From the NCBI GenBank assembly GCA_014874485.1, contig JADBJK010000016.1, forward strand, positions 1 through 64,000: 64,000 nt of DNA, written 5' to 3'. Source of the DNA: Chloroflexota bacterium (GTDB lineage Bacteria > Chloroflexota > Anaerolineae > DTLA01). Both the position numbers and the translations under genes were made by a program. Below are positions 55,527 through 64,000 of the stretch, piece by piece. Numbering within the stretch: position 1 is the first letter of the stretch; every line of letters starts with the position of its first letter. The notes beneath the pieces were generated by a model, which did no database searches, was not told where the DNA came from, and was given only the letters and a program-made list of their open reading frames with translations.

Positions 55527-55745
55527 GTGCCCGAAGAAGAGGTTGTCATCTTCACCAAGCCGGGGTGTCCCTACTGCGCAGCAGCGAAGGAAGACTTCCG
55601 TCGGCGCGGCGTGGCCTTCACCGAGTACAACGTCCTTGCCGACCGCCAGGCCCGCGAGCGCATGCTGGCGCTGAACGGCGGCAAGCGCGCCGTCCCCACC
55701 ATTGTGGAGGGCGGCCGCGTCCGCGTGGGGTTCAACGGCTACTGA
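55527..55745 (+). CDS. Glutaredoxin-like protein
   Basis: A 72-residue glutaredoxin-fold protein. The redox motif is CPYC (TKPGCPYCAAAKEDF, about residues 10-24). The cis-proline strand is AVPTIVEGGRVRVGFNGY. It is shorter than classical glutaredoxins and ends at the GFNG turn, without the last helix. It probably reduces disulfides or mixed thiols in the cytoplasm. GTG at 55527 is favoured because GAGG lies six bases before it; a start at 55479 would add 16 residues. The 55746-55917 gap holds one hairpin. Confidence 0.8.
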   Translation: MPEEEVVIFTKPGCPYCAAAKEDFRRRGVAFTEYNVLADRQARERMLALNGGKRAVPTIVEGGRVRVGFNGY

Positions 55746-55791
55746 AGCGTCTAGCGCGGCCGGTCGGGTCGCACGGACTGGCGTCAAGTCT

Positions 55792-55828
55792 TCAGATGCG
55801 ACGCATTTCACAGGTGCGCCGCATCTGA
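55792..55828. terminator. Hairpin after the glutaredoxin gene
   Basis: TCAGATGCGACGCA and TGCGCCGCATCTGA pair except for one central mismatch, with a nine-base loop, 46 bases after the stop. There is no U-tract. A related GGTGCGACGCACC sequence occurs near 49177, so this may also be a dispersed repeat. Confidence 0.5.
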
Positions 55829-55917
55829 ACCACCCTTTCTCGCCCCGCACCGTAACAGAAGGGGCTTGGCGACGAGAGGGTTAGCCTACAAAACCCAGTG
55901 TCAAAAGAGGTGAGAGC

Positions 55918-56907
55918 ATGAAGAAAGGCAGGGTCTTTTCCGGGGCGCGTCCCACGGGACGCCAACATCTGGGCAACTACTTCGGAGCCATCCGCAACTA
56001 CGTGGCGCTGCAGGAGGAGTACGACTGCGTGTACTGCGTCGTGGACCTGCACGCGCTGACCTCGCTGGTGGACACATCGCCCTTGCGCGAGTACACCTAC
56101 GAGATGGTTCTGGACTGGTTGGCCGCCGGAATTGACCCGACGCGCACCATCGTCTTCGTGCAGTCGCACGTGCCCCAGGTAACCGAACTGTACACGCTGC
56201 TGGGCATGACGACCCCCCTCGGTTGGCTCACGCGCCTGCCCACGTTCAAGGACAAGGTGCGCGAACAGCCCGACAACGTCAACTACGGCCTGGTCGGGTA
56301 TCCGGTGCTGATGGCCGCCGACATCCTGCTATACAAGGCCGACGCGGTCCCCGTGGGCATTGACCAAGCGCCGCACCTGGAGTTCACCCGCGAAATCGTG
56401 CGCCGCTTCAACGCCCGCTACGGCGAGGTCCTGGTGGAGCCGCAGATGGTGCTCACCGAAGCGCCCAAGATTCTCGGGCTGGACGGCGTCAGCAAGATGA
56501 GCAAGTCGCTGGAGAAGGACAACAGCATTGAACTGGCCGACTCGCCCGAGGACATCACGCGCAAGGTCATGGGTGCGGTAACGGACCCCGCGCGCTTGTA
56601 CAAAAAGGACCCAGGCCACCCGGAGGTGTGCAATATCTTCACCCTGCACCGGCTCATCGCGGGCGACGAAGCGCGCATGGACCAGATTGCGCGCGACTGT
56701 CGGGGCGCGACCCTCGGCTGCGTGGAGCACAAGCGGATGTTCGCCAGGGAACTGATTGAGTTCCTGGCCCCGTTCCGCGAGATTCGCGCGAAGTACGCCG
56801 AGCACCCCGACGACGTGTGGGACATCCTGCGGGATGGCGCGGCGCGGGCACGCGTCATCGCGTCGCAGACGCTGGACGAGGTCAAGCGGGCCGTGCGCCT
56901 GCCCTAA
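55918..56907 (+). CDS. trpS: Tryptophanyl-tRNA synthetase
   Basis: A 329-residue class I synthetase that charges tRNA(Trp). The HIGH-type motif is SGARPTGRQHLGNYFGA (residues 8-24), and KMSKS is intact (GVSKMSKSLEKDNSIEL, about 192-208). YPVLMAADILLYKADAVPVGIDQAPHLEFTREI is the TrpRS dimer/substrate region. The length is normal for the bacterial enzyme. The ATG at 55918 follows GAGG. The M20 gene starts 29 bases after its stop. Confidence 0.95.
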   Translation: MKKGRVFSGARPTGRQHLGNYFGAIRNYVALQEEYDCVYCVVDLHALTSLVDTSPLREYTYEMVLDWLAAGIDPTRTIVFVQSHVPQVTELYTLLGMTTPLGWLTRLPTFKDKVREQPDNVNYGLVGYPVLMAADILLYKADAVPVGIDQAPHLEFTREIVRRFNARYGEVLVEPQMVLTEAPKILGLDGVSKMSKSLEKDNSIELADSPEDITRKVMGAVTDPARLYKKDPGHPEVCNIFTLHRLIAGDEARMDQIARDCRGATLGCVEHKRMFARELIEFLAPFREIRAKYAEHPDDVWDILRDGAARARVIASQTLDEVKRAVRLP

Positions 56908-56936
56908 AACGCTGACACCATCAACGAGGCCACGCT

Positions 56937-58097
56937 ATGCTTTCCAACGCAAATGCCATCCTCCCACGCCTTGTGGAGATTCGCAGGAGGCTGCATCAGT
57001 ATCCCGAACTGGGGTTTCAGGAGCACCAGACCGCCGACTACATCGCGGGCCTGCTCGCGTCGCTGGGCCTGAAGCCGCGCACTGGCGTCGGCAAGACGGG
57101 CGTCGTCGCCGACATGGGGGCCGGACGCCCCATCGTGGCGCTTCGGGCTGACATGGACGCGCTGCCCATCCGGGAGGAGAACGACGTTCCCTACGCCTCG
57201 CGGAACCCTGGGGTGATGCACGCCTGCGGCCACGACGCGCACATGGCGTGCCTGGTGGGGGCGGCCATGCTCCTGAAGGAACACACGCTCCCGGGCACCG
57301 TCCGCCTCATCTTCCAGCCCAGCGAAGAAGGGCAGGACGAGGAAGGCCAGAGCGGCGCGATGCGCATGGTTGCCGAGGGCGTCATGGACGGCGTGAGCGC
57401 CGTCTTCGGGATGCACGTGGACGACGAAGCCTACGCCGGCACGGCGGGGGTCCGCCCCGGCCCGGTGATGGCCGCCGCGGATGCGTTCCGAATCGTCGTG
57501 CGGGGGCAGGGCAGCCACGGCGCGTACCCCCACAAGGGCGTGGACCCCATCCTGCTGGCGGCGCAGGTGGTGGTGGCGCTGAACCACGTGGTGGCGCGGC
57601 GGATTTCGCCCCTGGACAGCGGCGTCATCTCCATCGGCAGCATCCACGGCGGCACGAAGAGCAACATCATCCCCGCCGAGGTGGAGATCAAGGGAACCGT
57701 GCGGAGTTTCACGCCGGAGGTGCGGGGCGCCCTCTTTGACGGGGTGCGACGCGCCTGCGAGGTGGCCCGCGCCCTCGGCGGCGATTACGACCTGGTCATC
57801 CAGGAGGGCTACCCGCCGACGGTGAACGACCCAGAACTGACACGCCTGGCGCAGCGCGTGGGGCACGAACTGCTGGGCGAGCGATTCGGAGACCAGCCCG
57901 TGGAGATGGGCGCGGAGGATTTCAGCATCTTCGCGGCCAAGGCCCCCGGCTGCTACCTGCGGCTTGGCGTGCGGACGCCGGGCCAGCCCCTGCGGGCCAT
58001 CCACACCTCGCGGTTTGACGTGGACGAGTCGGCGCTGGCCGTGGGGGCCGCGCTGTTTGCGGCGCTTGCCCTGGCGCGCCTGGAGCAGGGCGACTGA
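56937..58097 (+). CDS. M20D amidohydrolase (aminoacylase/hippurate hydrolase type)
   Basis: A 386-residue metal-dependent amidohydrolase. The N-terminal RRRLHQYPELGFQEHQTADYI is typical of M20D. Metal and catalytic residues are in ALRADMDALPI, MHACGHDAHMA (about 90-100), FQPSEEGQ (about 125-132) and the late IHTSRFDVDE. The dimerisation insert contains GSHGAYPHKGVDPI. It probably hydrolyses N-acyl amino acids; the exact substrate is unknown. It lies between trpS and the phosphotransbutyrylase-like gene in the same direction. Confidence 0.9.
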   Translation: MLSNANAILPRLVEIRRRLHQYPELGFQEHQTADYIAGLLASLGLKPRTGVGKTGVVADMGAGRPIVALRADMDALPIREENDVPYASRNPGVMHACGHDAHMACLVGAAMLLKEHTLPGTVRLIFQPSEEGQDEEGQSGAMRMVAEGVMDGVSAVFGMHVDDEAYAGTAGVRPGPVMAAADAFRIVVRGQGSHGAYPHKGVDPILLAAQVVVALNHVVARRISPLDSGVISIGSIHGGTKSNIIPAEVEIKGTVRSFTPEVRGALFDGVRRACEVARALGGDYDLVIQEGYPPTVNDPELTRLAQRVGHELLGERFGDQPVEMGAEDFSIFAAKAPGCYLRLGVRTPGQPLRAIHTSRFDVDESALAVGAALFAALALARLEQGD

Positions 58098-58126
58098 CGG
58101 GCACACGCCCGTGCGGAGGAGTGAAC

Positions 58127-59074
58127 GTGAGACCTCGTACCTCGCCGATTATGACCTTTGACGAGATGATAGAGGAAGCCATTACGGTCGGGCCGAAGAC
58201 GGTGGCCGTAGCCGCCGCGGCAGACCGCGAAGTGCTCATCGCCGCCGAGGAGGTGGAGCGCAAGGGCATCGCCCACTGCCACCTGGTGGGCGACGAGCGG
58301 GCCATCCGCGCCATCGCCGAGCAGGAGGGGTTGAGCCTCGCCGGCATGGAGATCACCCACGTGCCCGACGCGCTGTCGGCGGCGCGCGAAGCGGTGCGCC
58401 TGGCCAGCGTGGGCGCCGCCGACGTGGTGGCGAAGGGGCAACTCAAGACCGACGAACTCCTCGGCACGGCGCTGGACCGCCAGTACGGCATCCGCCGAGG
58501 CCGCCTGCTGACCCACGTGGGCATCTTTGAGATTCCGGGCCTGGACCGGCTCATCTACATCAGCGACAGCGGCGTAGTGCTGTACCCGACCATCTACCAG
58601 AAACTGGAAATCATCCAGAACGCGGTGGAAGTGGCGCGGCTGTTCGGAATCCAGCGCCCGAAGGTGGCTATCCTGGCGGCATCGGAGACAGTCCACCCCA
58701 AGGTGCCCTCGTCCATTGACGCGCTGGCCCTGTCGCGCATGGCGGCGCAGGGCTGGGTGGACGACGCGGTGGTGGATGGCCCGCTGCCGCTGGATGCTGC
58801 CATCTCGCCCGAGGCGGCGCGCATCAAGAACCTGGGCGGCGAGGTGGCGGGCCGCGCCGACATCCTCATCGTGCCCAGCGTGGAAGCGGGCAACACCATG
58901 GCGAAGAGCATCCTGTACTTCGCCAACGGGCGCATGGCCGGGCTGGTGGTCGGTGCCAAAGTCCCCATCATCATCAATTCCCGCGCGGACGAGCACGTAA
59001 CCCGTGTGCTGTCCATTGCCATGGCCGTCGTGCTCGCCCACGCGCAACACTCTATACCACAAGGAGATCGCTAA
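58127..59074 (+). CDS. Phosphate acetyl/butyryltransferase-family enzyme
   Basis: A 315-residue member of the Pta/Ptb family, which exchanges CoA for phosphate on acyl groups. Typical regions are KTVAVAAAADREVLIAAEEVERKGIA, GAADVVAKGQLKTDELLGTAL, RLLTHVGIFEIPGLDRLIYISDSGVVLYP and PSVEAGNTMAKSILYFANGRMAGLVVGAKVPIIINSRAD. The sequence looks closer to phosphotransbutyrylase than phosphotransacetylase. The partner acyl kinase is not in the window. GTG at 58127 follows GGAGGA by six bases. Confidence 0.85.
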   Translation: MRPRTSPIMTFDEMIEEAITVGPKTVAVAAAADREVLIAAEEVERKGIAHCHLVGDERAIRAIAEQEGLSLAGMEITHVPDALSAAREAVRLASVGAADVVAKGQLKTDELLGTALDRQYGIRRGRLLTHVGIFEIPGLDRLIYISDSGVVLYPTIYQKLEIIQNAVEVARLFGIQRPKVAILAASETVHPKVPSSIDALALSRMAAQGWVDDAVVDGPLPLDAAISPEAARIKNLGGEVAGRADILIVPSVEAGNTMAKSILYFANGRMAGLVVGAKVPIIINSRADEHVTRVLSIAMAVVLAHAQHSIPQGDR

Positions 59075-59077
59075 TCT

Positions 59078-60154
59078 ATGCGGAAGTACGGTGCAGTCGG
59101 TGCGCTTGTGCTTGTTCTCGCAAGTCTGGTTCTCCGGGTTTCGCCCGCCCTGGCCGGCCCGCCCGCGCAAGACCCCTGCCCGGGCAACCTGCTCGCCAAC
59201 CCGGGGTTTGAGGACGGCAGCCGCCTGACGCTCGGCGAGGGCACCAGCCTGTCGTCGTGGGTCGCCAACGGCTGGTATGCCTGGTCCCTGCTGGGCGATC
59301 AGGTGCGCAACCGGGAGCCCGAGTTCAAGGTGGAGGACATTGTAGAGAAGAACAGCCCCTACCGCGTCCACAGTGGGCGATACTCGCAGAAGTTCTTCAC
59401 GCTCTGGGCGACCCATACGTCGGGCTTCTACCAGCGGGTGGCGGTGCCCAAGGGGAGCCTGGTTACCTTCACCATCTGGGTGCAGATTTACACTGGCCAG
59501 ACCGAGATGTACGGCCGCAACAACAGTTTCATCTCGGACCTGACCGAGGGCGGGCCGGGCTACTACCGCGTGGCGGCGGGCATTGACCCCTACGGCAACA
59601 CGCCGCCCGGGTTCGGTGCGCCTCCGCCGGAGACCGCCGTCTGGTCCGCGCCCGTGCTGGACCGCGAGACGCGGCGCTATGATGCCGATGGCTTCCCCTA
59701 CGATGCCTGGGTGCAGTTGACGGTAACCACTCGCGCCCTCGCGGATCACGTTACCGTGTACACCAAGGGCTGGCAGGAGTACGCCGTCAAGCACAACGAC
59801 TCGTTCTGGGATGACGCCTGCCTGACCTACGTCGCGCCGACGCGGGCGCCGACCAACACGCCCAAGCCGACGGCCACGCCCACCGACACGCCCACGCCGA
59901 CGGATACGCCGCTCCCGACGAGCACACCGACGGACACGCCCACGCCGACACCTACGGCCACCTTCACGCCGGAGCCCACGCCGACATCCACGCCGGTGCC
60001 GCCCACGGCGACGCCGACCGCCACGCCCACGCCTGTGCCCGGCGTGCTGGAGCGGCTGGATGTCGGCGTGGTGTCCATCGCCGCCGTCGCGGTGGCGCTG
60101 GTGGTCGGCCTGGCGGCGGGGTTCTACCTGGCGGGCAGCCGCCGGGCCAAGTGA
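59078..60154 (+). CDS. Surface protein with Thr/Pro linker and C-terminal anchor
   Basis: A 358-residue exported protein. A signal peptide (residues 1-26) ends ALAGPP. The N-terminal domain (about 30-250) opens CPGNLLANPGFEDGSRLT, which resembles carbohydrate-binding or jelly-roll modules. A linker of about 70 residues is rich in Thr-Pro pairs. One membrane helix near the C-terminus (about 332-352) ends in the basic SRRAK. It is probably displayed on the cell surface and may bind sugars. It starts three bases after the previous stop, behind AAGGAGATCG. Confidence 0.75.
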   Translation: MRKYGAVGALVLVLASLVLRVSPALAGPPAQDPCPGNLLANPGFEDGSRLTLGEGTSLSSWVANGWYAWSLLGDQVRNREPEFKVEDIVEKNSPYRVHSGRYSQKFFTLWATHTSGFYQRVAVPKGSLVTFTIWVQIYTGQTEMYGRNNSFISDLTEGGPGYYRVAAGIDPYGNTPPGFGAPPPETAVWSAPVLDRETRRYDADGFPYDAWVQLTVTTRALADHVTVYTKGWQEYAVKHNDSFWDDACLTYVAPTRAPTNTPKPTATPTDTPTPTDTPLPTSTPTDTPTPTPTATFTPEPTPTSTPVPPTATPTATPTPVPGVLERLDVGVVSIAAVAVALVVGLAAGFYLAGSRRAK

Positions 60155-60179
60155 GTCCTCACGGCCCGTAGGGTGTTAG

Positions 60180-60395
60180 CACCACAGAGACGCAGAGGCC
60201 GCAGAGATTGATCGTGAATTCTCTGTGTTCTCTGCGTCTCTGCGGTGAACCCATGAATTCAATATAATTCTCTGTGCTCTCTGCGTCTCTGCGGTGAACC
60301 CACGAAACAAATCTCTGCGTTCTCTGCGTCTCTGCGGTGAACCCATGAATTCAATATAATTCTCTGTGCTCTCTGCGTCTCTGCGGTGAATCCAT
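60180..60395. repeat. CCGCAGAGACGCAGAG repeats amplified in tandem
   Basis: A full palindromic copy (60180-60246) is followed by three further right arms (60260-60296, about 60310-60342 and 60358-60394). Each carries CTCTGCGTCTCTGCGGTGAA, with ATGAATTCAATATAATT spacers between some of them. This is the only tandem amplification of the family in the window. It fills most of the gap 60155-60474; the remainder holds the tsaE promoter. Confidence 0.75.
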
Positions 60396-60412
60396 GGCGC
60401 GGCGTCCCAGCA

Positions 60413-60441
60413 TTGCGAAGAGCGGCGCGTCGTTGTATAAT
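60413..60441 (+). promoter_or_regulatory. Promoter of the tsaE-tsaB-rimI operon
   Basis: TTGCGA (60413-60418), 17 bases and TATAAT (60436-60441), 33 bases before the GTG start of tsaE. Confidence 0.7.
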
Positions 60442-60474
60442 GACACGCGCACAGACCTACCGGGGAGGCTTGCC

Positions 60475-60996
60475 GTGTCGCCCGTCCTAGACGAGAGGAT
60501 GCTGGATTTCATCAGCCACAGCGATGCCCAGACGCGACGGCTTGGAGCGCGTCTGGCTGCCCTTCTGCGCGGCGGCGAGGTCATCTGCCTGGAGGGGGAA
60601 CTGGGCACGGGAAAGACCTGTTTCGCCCAGGGTATCGGAAAGGGCCTGGGCGTGGAGGAGCCGGTGGTCAGCCCCAGTTTCACCCTCATCCGCGAGTACG
60701 CCACAGCCCCCTCGCGCCCCAAGTTCATCCACGCGGACCTGTACCGCCTCGGCGAGGATGACCTCCCGACCCTGGGACTTGAGGAGTACATGACCGCGGC
60801 CTGCGTCGTGGTGATTGAATGGGCGGACCGCATGGGCGCGAGCACGCCGGAAAAACGCCTGGAGGTGCGGCTTCGCTTCGTGGATGACACCAAACGCGGC
60901 CTGACGTTCGTTGCCTACGGCGAGGAGCATCGGCGTCTGCTGGACGCATTCCGGCAGAGCATGTTCGGCGCCGGCGAGATGGGAGGGGAGCGGTGA
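60475..60996 (+). CDS. tsaE: tRNA threonylcarbamoyladenosine biosynthesis ATPase TsaE
   Basis: A 173-residue P-loop ATPase that recycles the TsaB-TsaD complex during t6A synthesis. Walker A is EGELGTGKTCFAQGI (about residues 40-54). SPSFTLIREY (about 65-74) and HADLYRLGEDDLPTLGLEEYM are the family motifs, and IEWADRM is the Walker B-like end. GTG at 60475 is chosen because GGGGAGG precedes it by six bases; an upstream ATG would lie before the promoter. The stop overlaps the tsaB start by four bases. Confidence 0.93.
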   Translation: MSPVLDERMLDFISHSDAQTRRLGARLAALLRGGEVICLEGELGTGKTCFAQGIGKGLGVEEPVVSPSFTLIREYATAPSRPKFIHADLYRLGEDDLPTLGLEEYMTAACVVVIEWADRMGASTPEKRLEVRLRFVDDTKRGLTFVAYGEEHRRLLDAFRQSMFGAGEMGGER

Positions 60997-61685
60997 TCGC
61001 CAGAGACGCCATCGTGCTGGCCATAGACACGGCCACGTCCACAGCGGGGGTCGCCCTGTACACCGAAGACCGCGTGCTGGCAGAAGCCACGTGGGTAACC
61101 CAGGGCAACCACACCGCCGAACTGATGCCGGTCCTGGCGTCTGTCATGGAGCGGCAGCGACTGAAAGTGCGGGATTTGGGCGGGCTTGTGGTCTCCATCG
61201 GCCCCGGTTCGTTCACGGGAACGCGCATCGGCCTGGCCGTGGCCAAGGGGCTGGCGCTGGCGCACACCTTGCCGCTGGTCGGCGTGCCCACGCTGGACGC
61301 GCTGGCCTACGCTCATGCGCCGCTGCGCCTGCCGACGTGGGCGGTGGTAGAAGCGGGACGCGGGCGCTACTGCGCGGCGCTCTACGGCATCCAGCGCGGG
61401 CAATGGCAGAAGGTCCTGCCCTACCGCATCGTGAAGTTGGACTCGCTCGTGCCCGACGGGAATCACAAGACGCTCTACTGCGGGGAATTGGACAGGGACG
61501 CGCGAGAGTACCTGCGGCAGAAGTTCGCGGACCTGGCGATTCTGGCCCCCAGCGCCGCATCGCTGCGCAGGCCCGCGTTCCTGGCCGAGTTGGGTTGGCG
61601 GCGGCTTCTGGCGGGCGAGACCGACGACGTGGCCACGCTCAGCCCCATCTACCTGCAGCATCCCGTCTCGGAGAGGGAGCCGTGA
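60993..61685 (+). CDS. tsaB: tRNA threonylcarbamoyladenosine biosynthesis protein TsaB
   Basis: A 230-residue TsaB, the catalytically inactive partner of TsaD. The ASKHA-fold N-terminus is LAIDTATSTAGVALY (residues 9-23). VVSIGPGSFTGTRIGLAVAKGLALA (about 66-90) is the hallmark, and VVEAGRGRYCAALY begins the second half. The start is GTG at 60993 inside the tsaE stop region, and the stop overlaps rimI. Proteolytic or dimer roles known elsewhere cannot be judged here. Confidence 0.93.
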   Translation: MIARDAIVLAIDTATSTAGVALYTEDRVLAEATWVTQGNHTAELMPVLASVMERQRLKVRDLGGLVVSIGPGSFTGTRIGLAVAKGLALAHTLPLVGVPTLDALAYAHAPLRLPTWAVVEAGRGRYCAALYGIQRGQWQKVLPYRIVKLDSLVPDGNHKTLYCGELDRDAREYLRQKFADLAILAPSAASLRRPAFLAELGWRRLLAGETDDVATLSPIYLQHPVSEREP

Positions 61686-62296
61686 ACAGCGACATCTTGC
61701 CCTATATTCTCCAGCCCATGCGCGTTCAGGACATCCCCGAAGTGCTGGAGATTGAGCGGGTGTGCTTCTCCATGCCCTGGTCGGCGCACGCCTACCGCTA
61801 CGAGATTGAGGAGAACACGCTGTCCTGGTACGTGGTGGCGCGCCCGGCCCCCCGCCAGGCGGAGCGCGGGCTCCTGGGCAAAATCCTGAACCTGCGTTCG
61901 GCGGGACAGCCTCGCACGCCTATCATCGGGTACGGCGGCTTCTGGATGATGGTGGACGAGGCCCACATCAGCACGCTGGCCGTCGCGCCGCCCTATCGGC
62001 GGCGGGGTGTGGGCGAACTGCTGTTGCTCACGATGATAGAGGAAGCGCAACGCCGAGGCGCAGCGGCCGTAACGCTGGAGGTGCGCGTGAGCAATCTGCC
62101 GGCCCAGCGGCTCTACGAGAAGTATGGGTTCACGGTGCAGGGCCGCCGCGTGCGCTACTACAGCGACAACGGCGAAGACGCCTACATCATGACGACGCCA
62201 CCGCTTCGCTCCGCATCGTACCGTGAGACGCTGGAAGCCCTCAAGGCCCGCCTGTACGCGCGTCTGTCCTCGGAAGCCCCGCCCGTGGCGCAATAG
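61682..62296 (+). CDS. rimI: Ribosomal-protein-alanine N-acetyltransferase RimI
   Basis: A 204-residue GNAT acetyltransferase. The acetyl-CoA loop reads VAPPYRRRGVGELLL (about 102-116), followed by VTLEVRVSNLPAQRLYEKYGF, the standard RimI motif; VCFSMPWS lies near the N-terminus. An insertion of about 25 residues (ERGLLGKILNLRSAGQPRTP) in the beta2-beta3 region and a C-terminal extension make it longer than usual RimI (about 150). The GTG start overlaps the tsaB stop, completing a common tsaE-tsaB-rimI operon. A weak GCAACCG/CGGTTGC hairpin follows at 62360-62380. Confidence 0.88.
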   Translation: MNSDILPYILQPMRVQDIPEVLEIERVCFSMPWSAHAYRYEIEENTLSWYVVARPAPRQAERGLLGKILNLRSAGQPRTPIIGYGGFWMMVDEAHISTLAVAPPYRRRGVGELLLLTMIEEAQRRGAAAVTLEVRVSNLPAQRLYEKYGFTVQGRRVRYYSDNGEDAYIMTTPPLRSASYRETLEALKARLYARLSSEAPPVAQ

Positions 62297-62408
62297 GCTG
62301 CGCGGATGGCGCTTCCCTCCGCGACAGCCGTCCATCCTCGCCGCTTCGCCGCGCGGAACGCAACCGCAAATGACGGTTGCACCAAACCTCGGGACCTGCC
62401 TTACGGAT

Positions 62409-62675
62409 GGGTGCATTTCCGTTTTGGGGCGAGAATGACCGAATGTCGTTAGGTCGTCGCGCAGAATCTACCTCACCTATCCCCACCCCGGCCCTCCCCT
62501 TTCCTCTCCGCGGGCGGAGAGGAAAGGGGAGGGTGTGGGAGGGGTTAGGTGAGGTCAAGCAGCCCCTTCGCTGCACGCCGGGCGGCGAAAGTGGATTTCG
62601 TTGGTGGGGAGCGGCTCACGGCCCTGCTCCGACGTGCCCATTGCAGCAGGCTTGCCCCCAAACTGAAATGCACCC
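62409..62675. mobile_element. MITE-like element, copy 4 (267 bp)
   Basis: A full-length copy from GGGTGCATTTCCG to TGAAATGCACCC, with the central palindrome at 62471-62555. The flanks TTACGGAT (62401-62408) and CTACGGAT (62676-62683) match at seven of eight bases. The interior closely matches copy 1, and also copy 2 outside the palindrome loop. The right end lies 16 bases upstream of the -35 of the rarA promoter. Confidence 0.82.
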
Positions 62676-62690
62676 CTACGGATGCCCCGC

Positions 62691-62719
62691 TTGACGTCTG
62701 CCCGCGCGCGGCGTAAGAT
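62691..62719 (+). promoter_or_regulatory. Promoter of rarA
   Basis: TTGACG (62691-62696), 17 bases and TAAGAT (62714-62719), 30 bases before the ATG. MITE copy 4 and its target duplication end only seven bases upstream of the -35. Confidence 0.65.
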
Positions 62720-62748
62720 GAACGCAGGACTGGGAGGGATCCTGTCGC

Positions 62749-64000
62749 ATGGCTAGAGACGATTTGTTCGCCCACGCCCGTGCGGAGCAAATCCGCAAAG
62801 AAGCCCCCCTCGCCGCGCGCATGCGCCCGCGAACGCTGGACGAGTTCGTGGGCCAGGAGCATATCGTCGGCGAGGGCAGGCTGCTTCGCCGCGCCATCCA
62901 GGCTGACCAGTTGAGTTCGCTCATCTTCTGGGGACCGCCGGGCACCGGCAAGACAACCCTCGCCATGATCATCGCCAACACCACCAAGTCGCACTTCGCC
63001 GCCATCAGCGCGGTCATGGCGGGCGTGGCCGACATCCGCCGCCTGATAGACGAAGCCAAGGAGCGCCGCAATCTCTACGGCCAGCGCACCATCGTCCTGG
63101 TGGACGAAATCCACCGCTTCAACAAGGCCCAGCAGGACGCGCTCTTGCCCCACGTGGAGGACGGGACCATCATCCTCATCGGCGCCACGACCGAGAACCC
63201 ATACTTTGAGGTCATCTCGGCGCTGGTGTCGCGCTCGCAGGTGTTCCAACTGCGCCCGCTGACCGAGGAGGACATCCTCACGCTCCTGCGCCGCGCCCTG
63301 ACGGACAAGGAGCGCGGCTACGGCAACTGGAAGGTGCGCGTGGACGAAGAGGCCATCCAGCACATCGCCCGCATCGCCGGGGGCGACGCCCGCCGCGCGC
63401 TCAACGCTCTGGAACTGGCCGTTACCACCACCCCCGCCGACAAGCAGGGCTGGGTACACGTTACGCTCCAGGTGGCCGAGGACTCCATCCAGCGGCGCGC
63501 CATCCTGTACGACAAAGACGGCGACGCCCACTACGACACCATCTCGGCGTTCATCAAGAGCCTGCGCGGGTCCGACCCCGACGCCGCGCTGTACTGGATG
63601 GCGAAGATGCTCTACGCGGGCGAGGACCCCCGATTCATCGTGCGGCGGATGATCATCTTCGCGTCGGAGGACGTGGGGCTGGCCGACCCGCAGGCGCTGG
63701 TGGTGGCCACTGCCGCCGCCCAGGCGCTGGAGTGGGTGGGCCTGCCCGAAGCGCAGTACGCCCTGGCCGAGGCCGCCATCTACCTGGCGACCGCGCCCAA
63801 GAGCAACTCGGTGGGGGCCTACTGGAAGGCGCTGGCCGACGTGGAGCGCGAGGGCAAGGTGGAGGTGCCCGACCACCTGAAGGACGCCAGCCGCGACGCC
63901 GAAGCGCTGGGCCACGGCGAGGGGTACAAGTACCCGCACGCGTTTGACCGCCACTGGGTGGAGCAGCAGTACCTGCCCGATCCCCTCAAAGGCCGCCGCT
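62749..64000 (+). CDS. rarA: Replication-associated recombination protein A (partial, runs off window)
   Basis: The first 417 residues of a RarA/MgsA AAA+ ATPase; the frame is open at the window end. Motifs are [17 protein letters not shown] (residues 25-41), Walker [14 protein letters not shown] (about 60-72), Walker [27 protein letters not shown], and sensor 1 [24 protein letters not shown]. The tetramerisation domain has [40 protein letters not shown] and ends APKSNSV...Y. RarA acts at stalled replication forks and resembles clamp-loader subunits. The family is about 420-450 residues, so only a short C-terminus is missing. ATG at 62749 follows GGGAGGG. Confidence 0.93.
   Translation, partial: MARDDLFAHARAEQIRKEAPLAARMRPRTLDEFVGQEHIVGEGRLLRRAIQADQLSSLIFWGPPGTGKTTLAMIIANTTKSHFAAISAVMAGVADIRRLIDEAKERRNLYGQRTIVLVDEIHRFNKAQQDALLPHVEDGTIILIGATTENPYFEVISALVSRSQVFQLRPLTEEDILTLLRRALTDKERGYGNWKVRVDEEAIQHIARIAGGDARRALNALELAVTTTPADKQGWVHVTLQVAEDSIQRRAILYDKDGDAHYDTISAFIKSLRGSDPDAALYWMAKMLYAGEDPRFIVRRMIIFASEDVGLADPQALVVATAAAQALEWVGLPEAQYALAEAAIYLATAPKSNSVGAYWKALADVEREGKVEVPDHLKDASRDAEALGHGEGYKYPHAFDRHWVEQQYLPDPLKGRR

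Noticed and set aside
62360-62380. Terminator after rimI
   Set aside because: The stem is only seven base pairs (GCAACCG/CGGTTGC) and lacks a U-tract, so it is not listed as a feature.

Overview
This window is a GC-rich chromosomal segment of a bacterium, most likely Chloroflexota (Anaerolineae-like). The case rests on gene style rather than a marker: secreted proteins with long Thr/Pro linkers and a C-terminal membrane helix, DUF4126, DUF2085 and DUF2202 proteins, a B12-type radical SAM enzyme, many GTG/TTG starts, extended -10 promoters, and dispersed palindromic repeats. No rRNA, tRNA, CRISPR array or transposase gene was seen. Most of the window is ordinary core metabolism and information processing, with a few accessory islands.

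Layout. 1-3300 is an accessory island. It holds an integron-like cassette stretch read leftward (an NTF2-like gene, a DUF4272 gene, two attC-like sites with extrahelical bases, an 82-bp duplicated unit, and a promoter feeding the array), a duplicated 5' end of gatB, a BrnT/BrnA-type toxin-antitoxin pair, and two copies of a small transposable element. 3353-13882 (+) carries gatB, glutamate dehydrogenase, a stand-alone pyruvate-kinase C-terminal-like protein, a pstSCAB1B2-phoU phosphate operon and a secreted M14 carboxypeptidase. 13911-24288 (-) carries two PH-domain membrane proteins, uvrC with DUF4126, DUF2085, then rpsO-pnp-lepB followed by an AI-2E permease fused to a HAD phosphatase. 24665-36398 (mostly -) contains two MoxR/DUF58 clusters. 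One of them encloses a B12-binding radical SAM enzyme and a GH31 glycosidase, and a polysaccharide deacetylase lies between the clusters. 36622-42547 (-) carries acpS, two tandem UDP-glucose dehydrogenase-like genes, rlmB and cysS.

42704-45323 is a horizontally acquired type II restriction-modification system of the AvaI/BsoBI kind. 45442-48087 (-) holds a PIN/TRAM membrane nuclease and tsaD, with a promoter-plus-hairpin unit between them that could be a small RNA. 48372-52716 (+) has a DUF2202 protein and a NurA / detached HAS-barrel / HerA operon, which converges on an orphan TaqI-like DNA methyltransferase. 54087-60154 contains a lipid kinase, a glutaredoxin, trpS, an M20 amidohydrolase, a phosphotransbutyrylase-like gene and a surface protein. 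60475-62296 is a tsaE-tsaB-rimI operon, which together with the distant tsaD gives three of the four bacterial t6A synthesis genes. The window ends inside rarA.

Mobile and repeat DNA shapes the intergenic regions. Four copies of a roughly 230-270 bp MITE-like element carry terminal inverted repeats and 8-bp target duplications, and two of them sit just upstream of the promoters of rpsO and rarA. A second palindromic family built on CCGCAGAGACGCAGAG fills many other gaps and is amplified in tandem at 60180-60395. The observations I rate highest are the integron-like array, the MITE family, the NurA-HAS-HerA module, the MoxR / radical SAM / DUF58 cluster, and the two PstB paralogues whose degenerate motifs would fall in the same ATP site.
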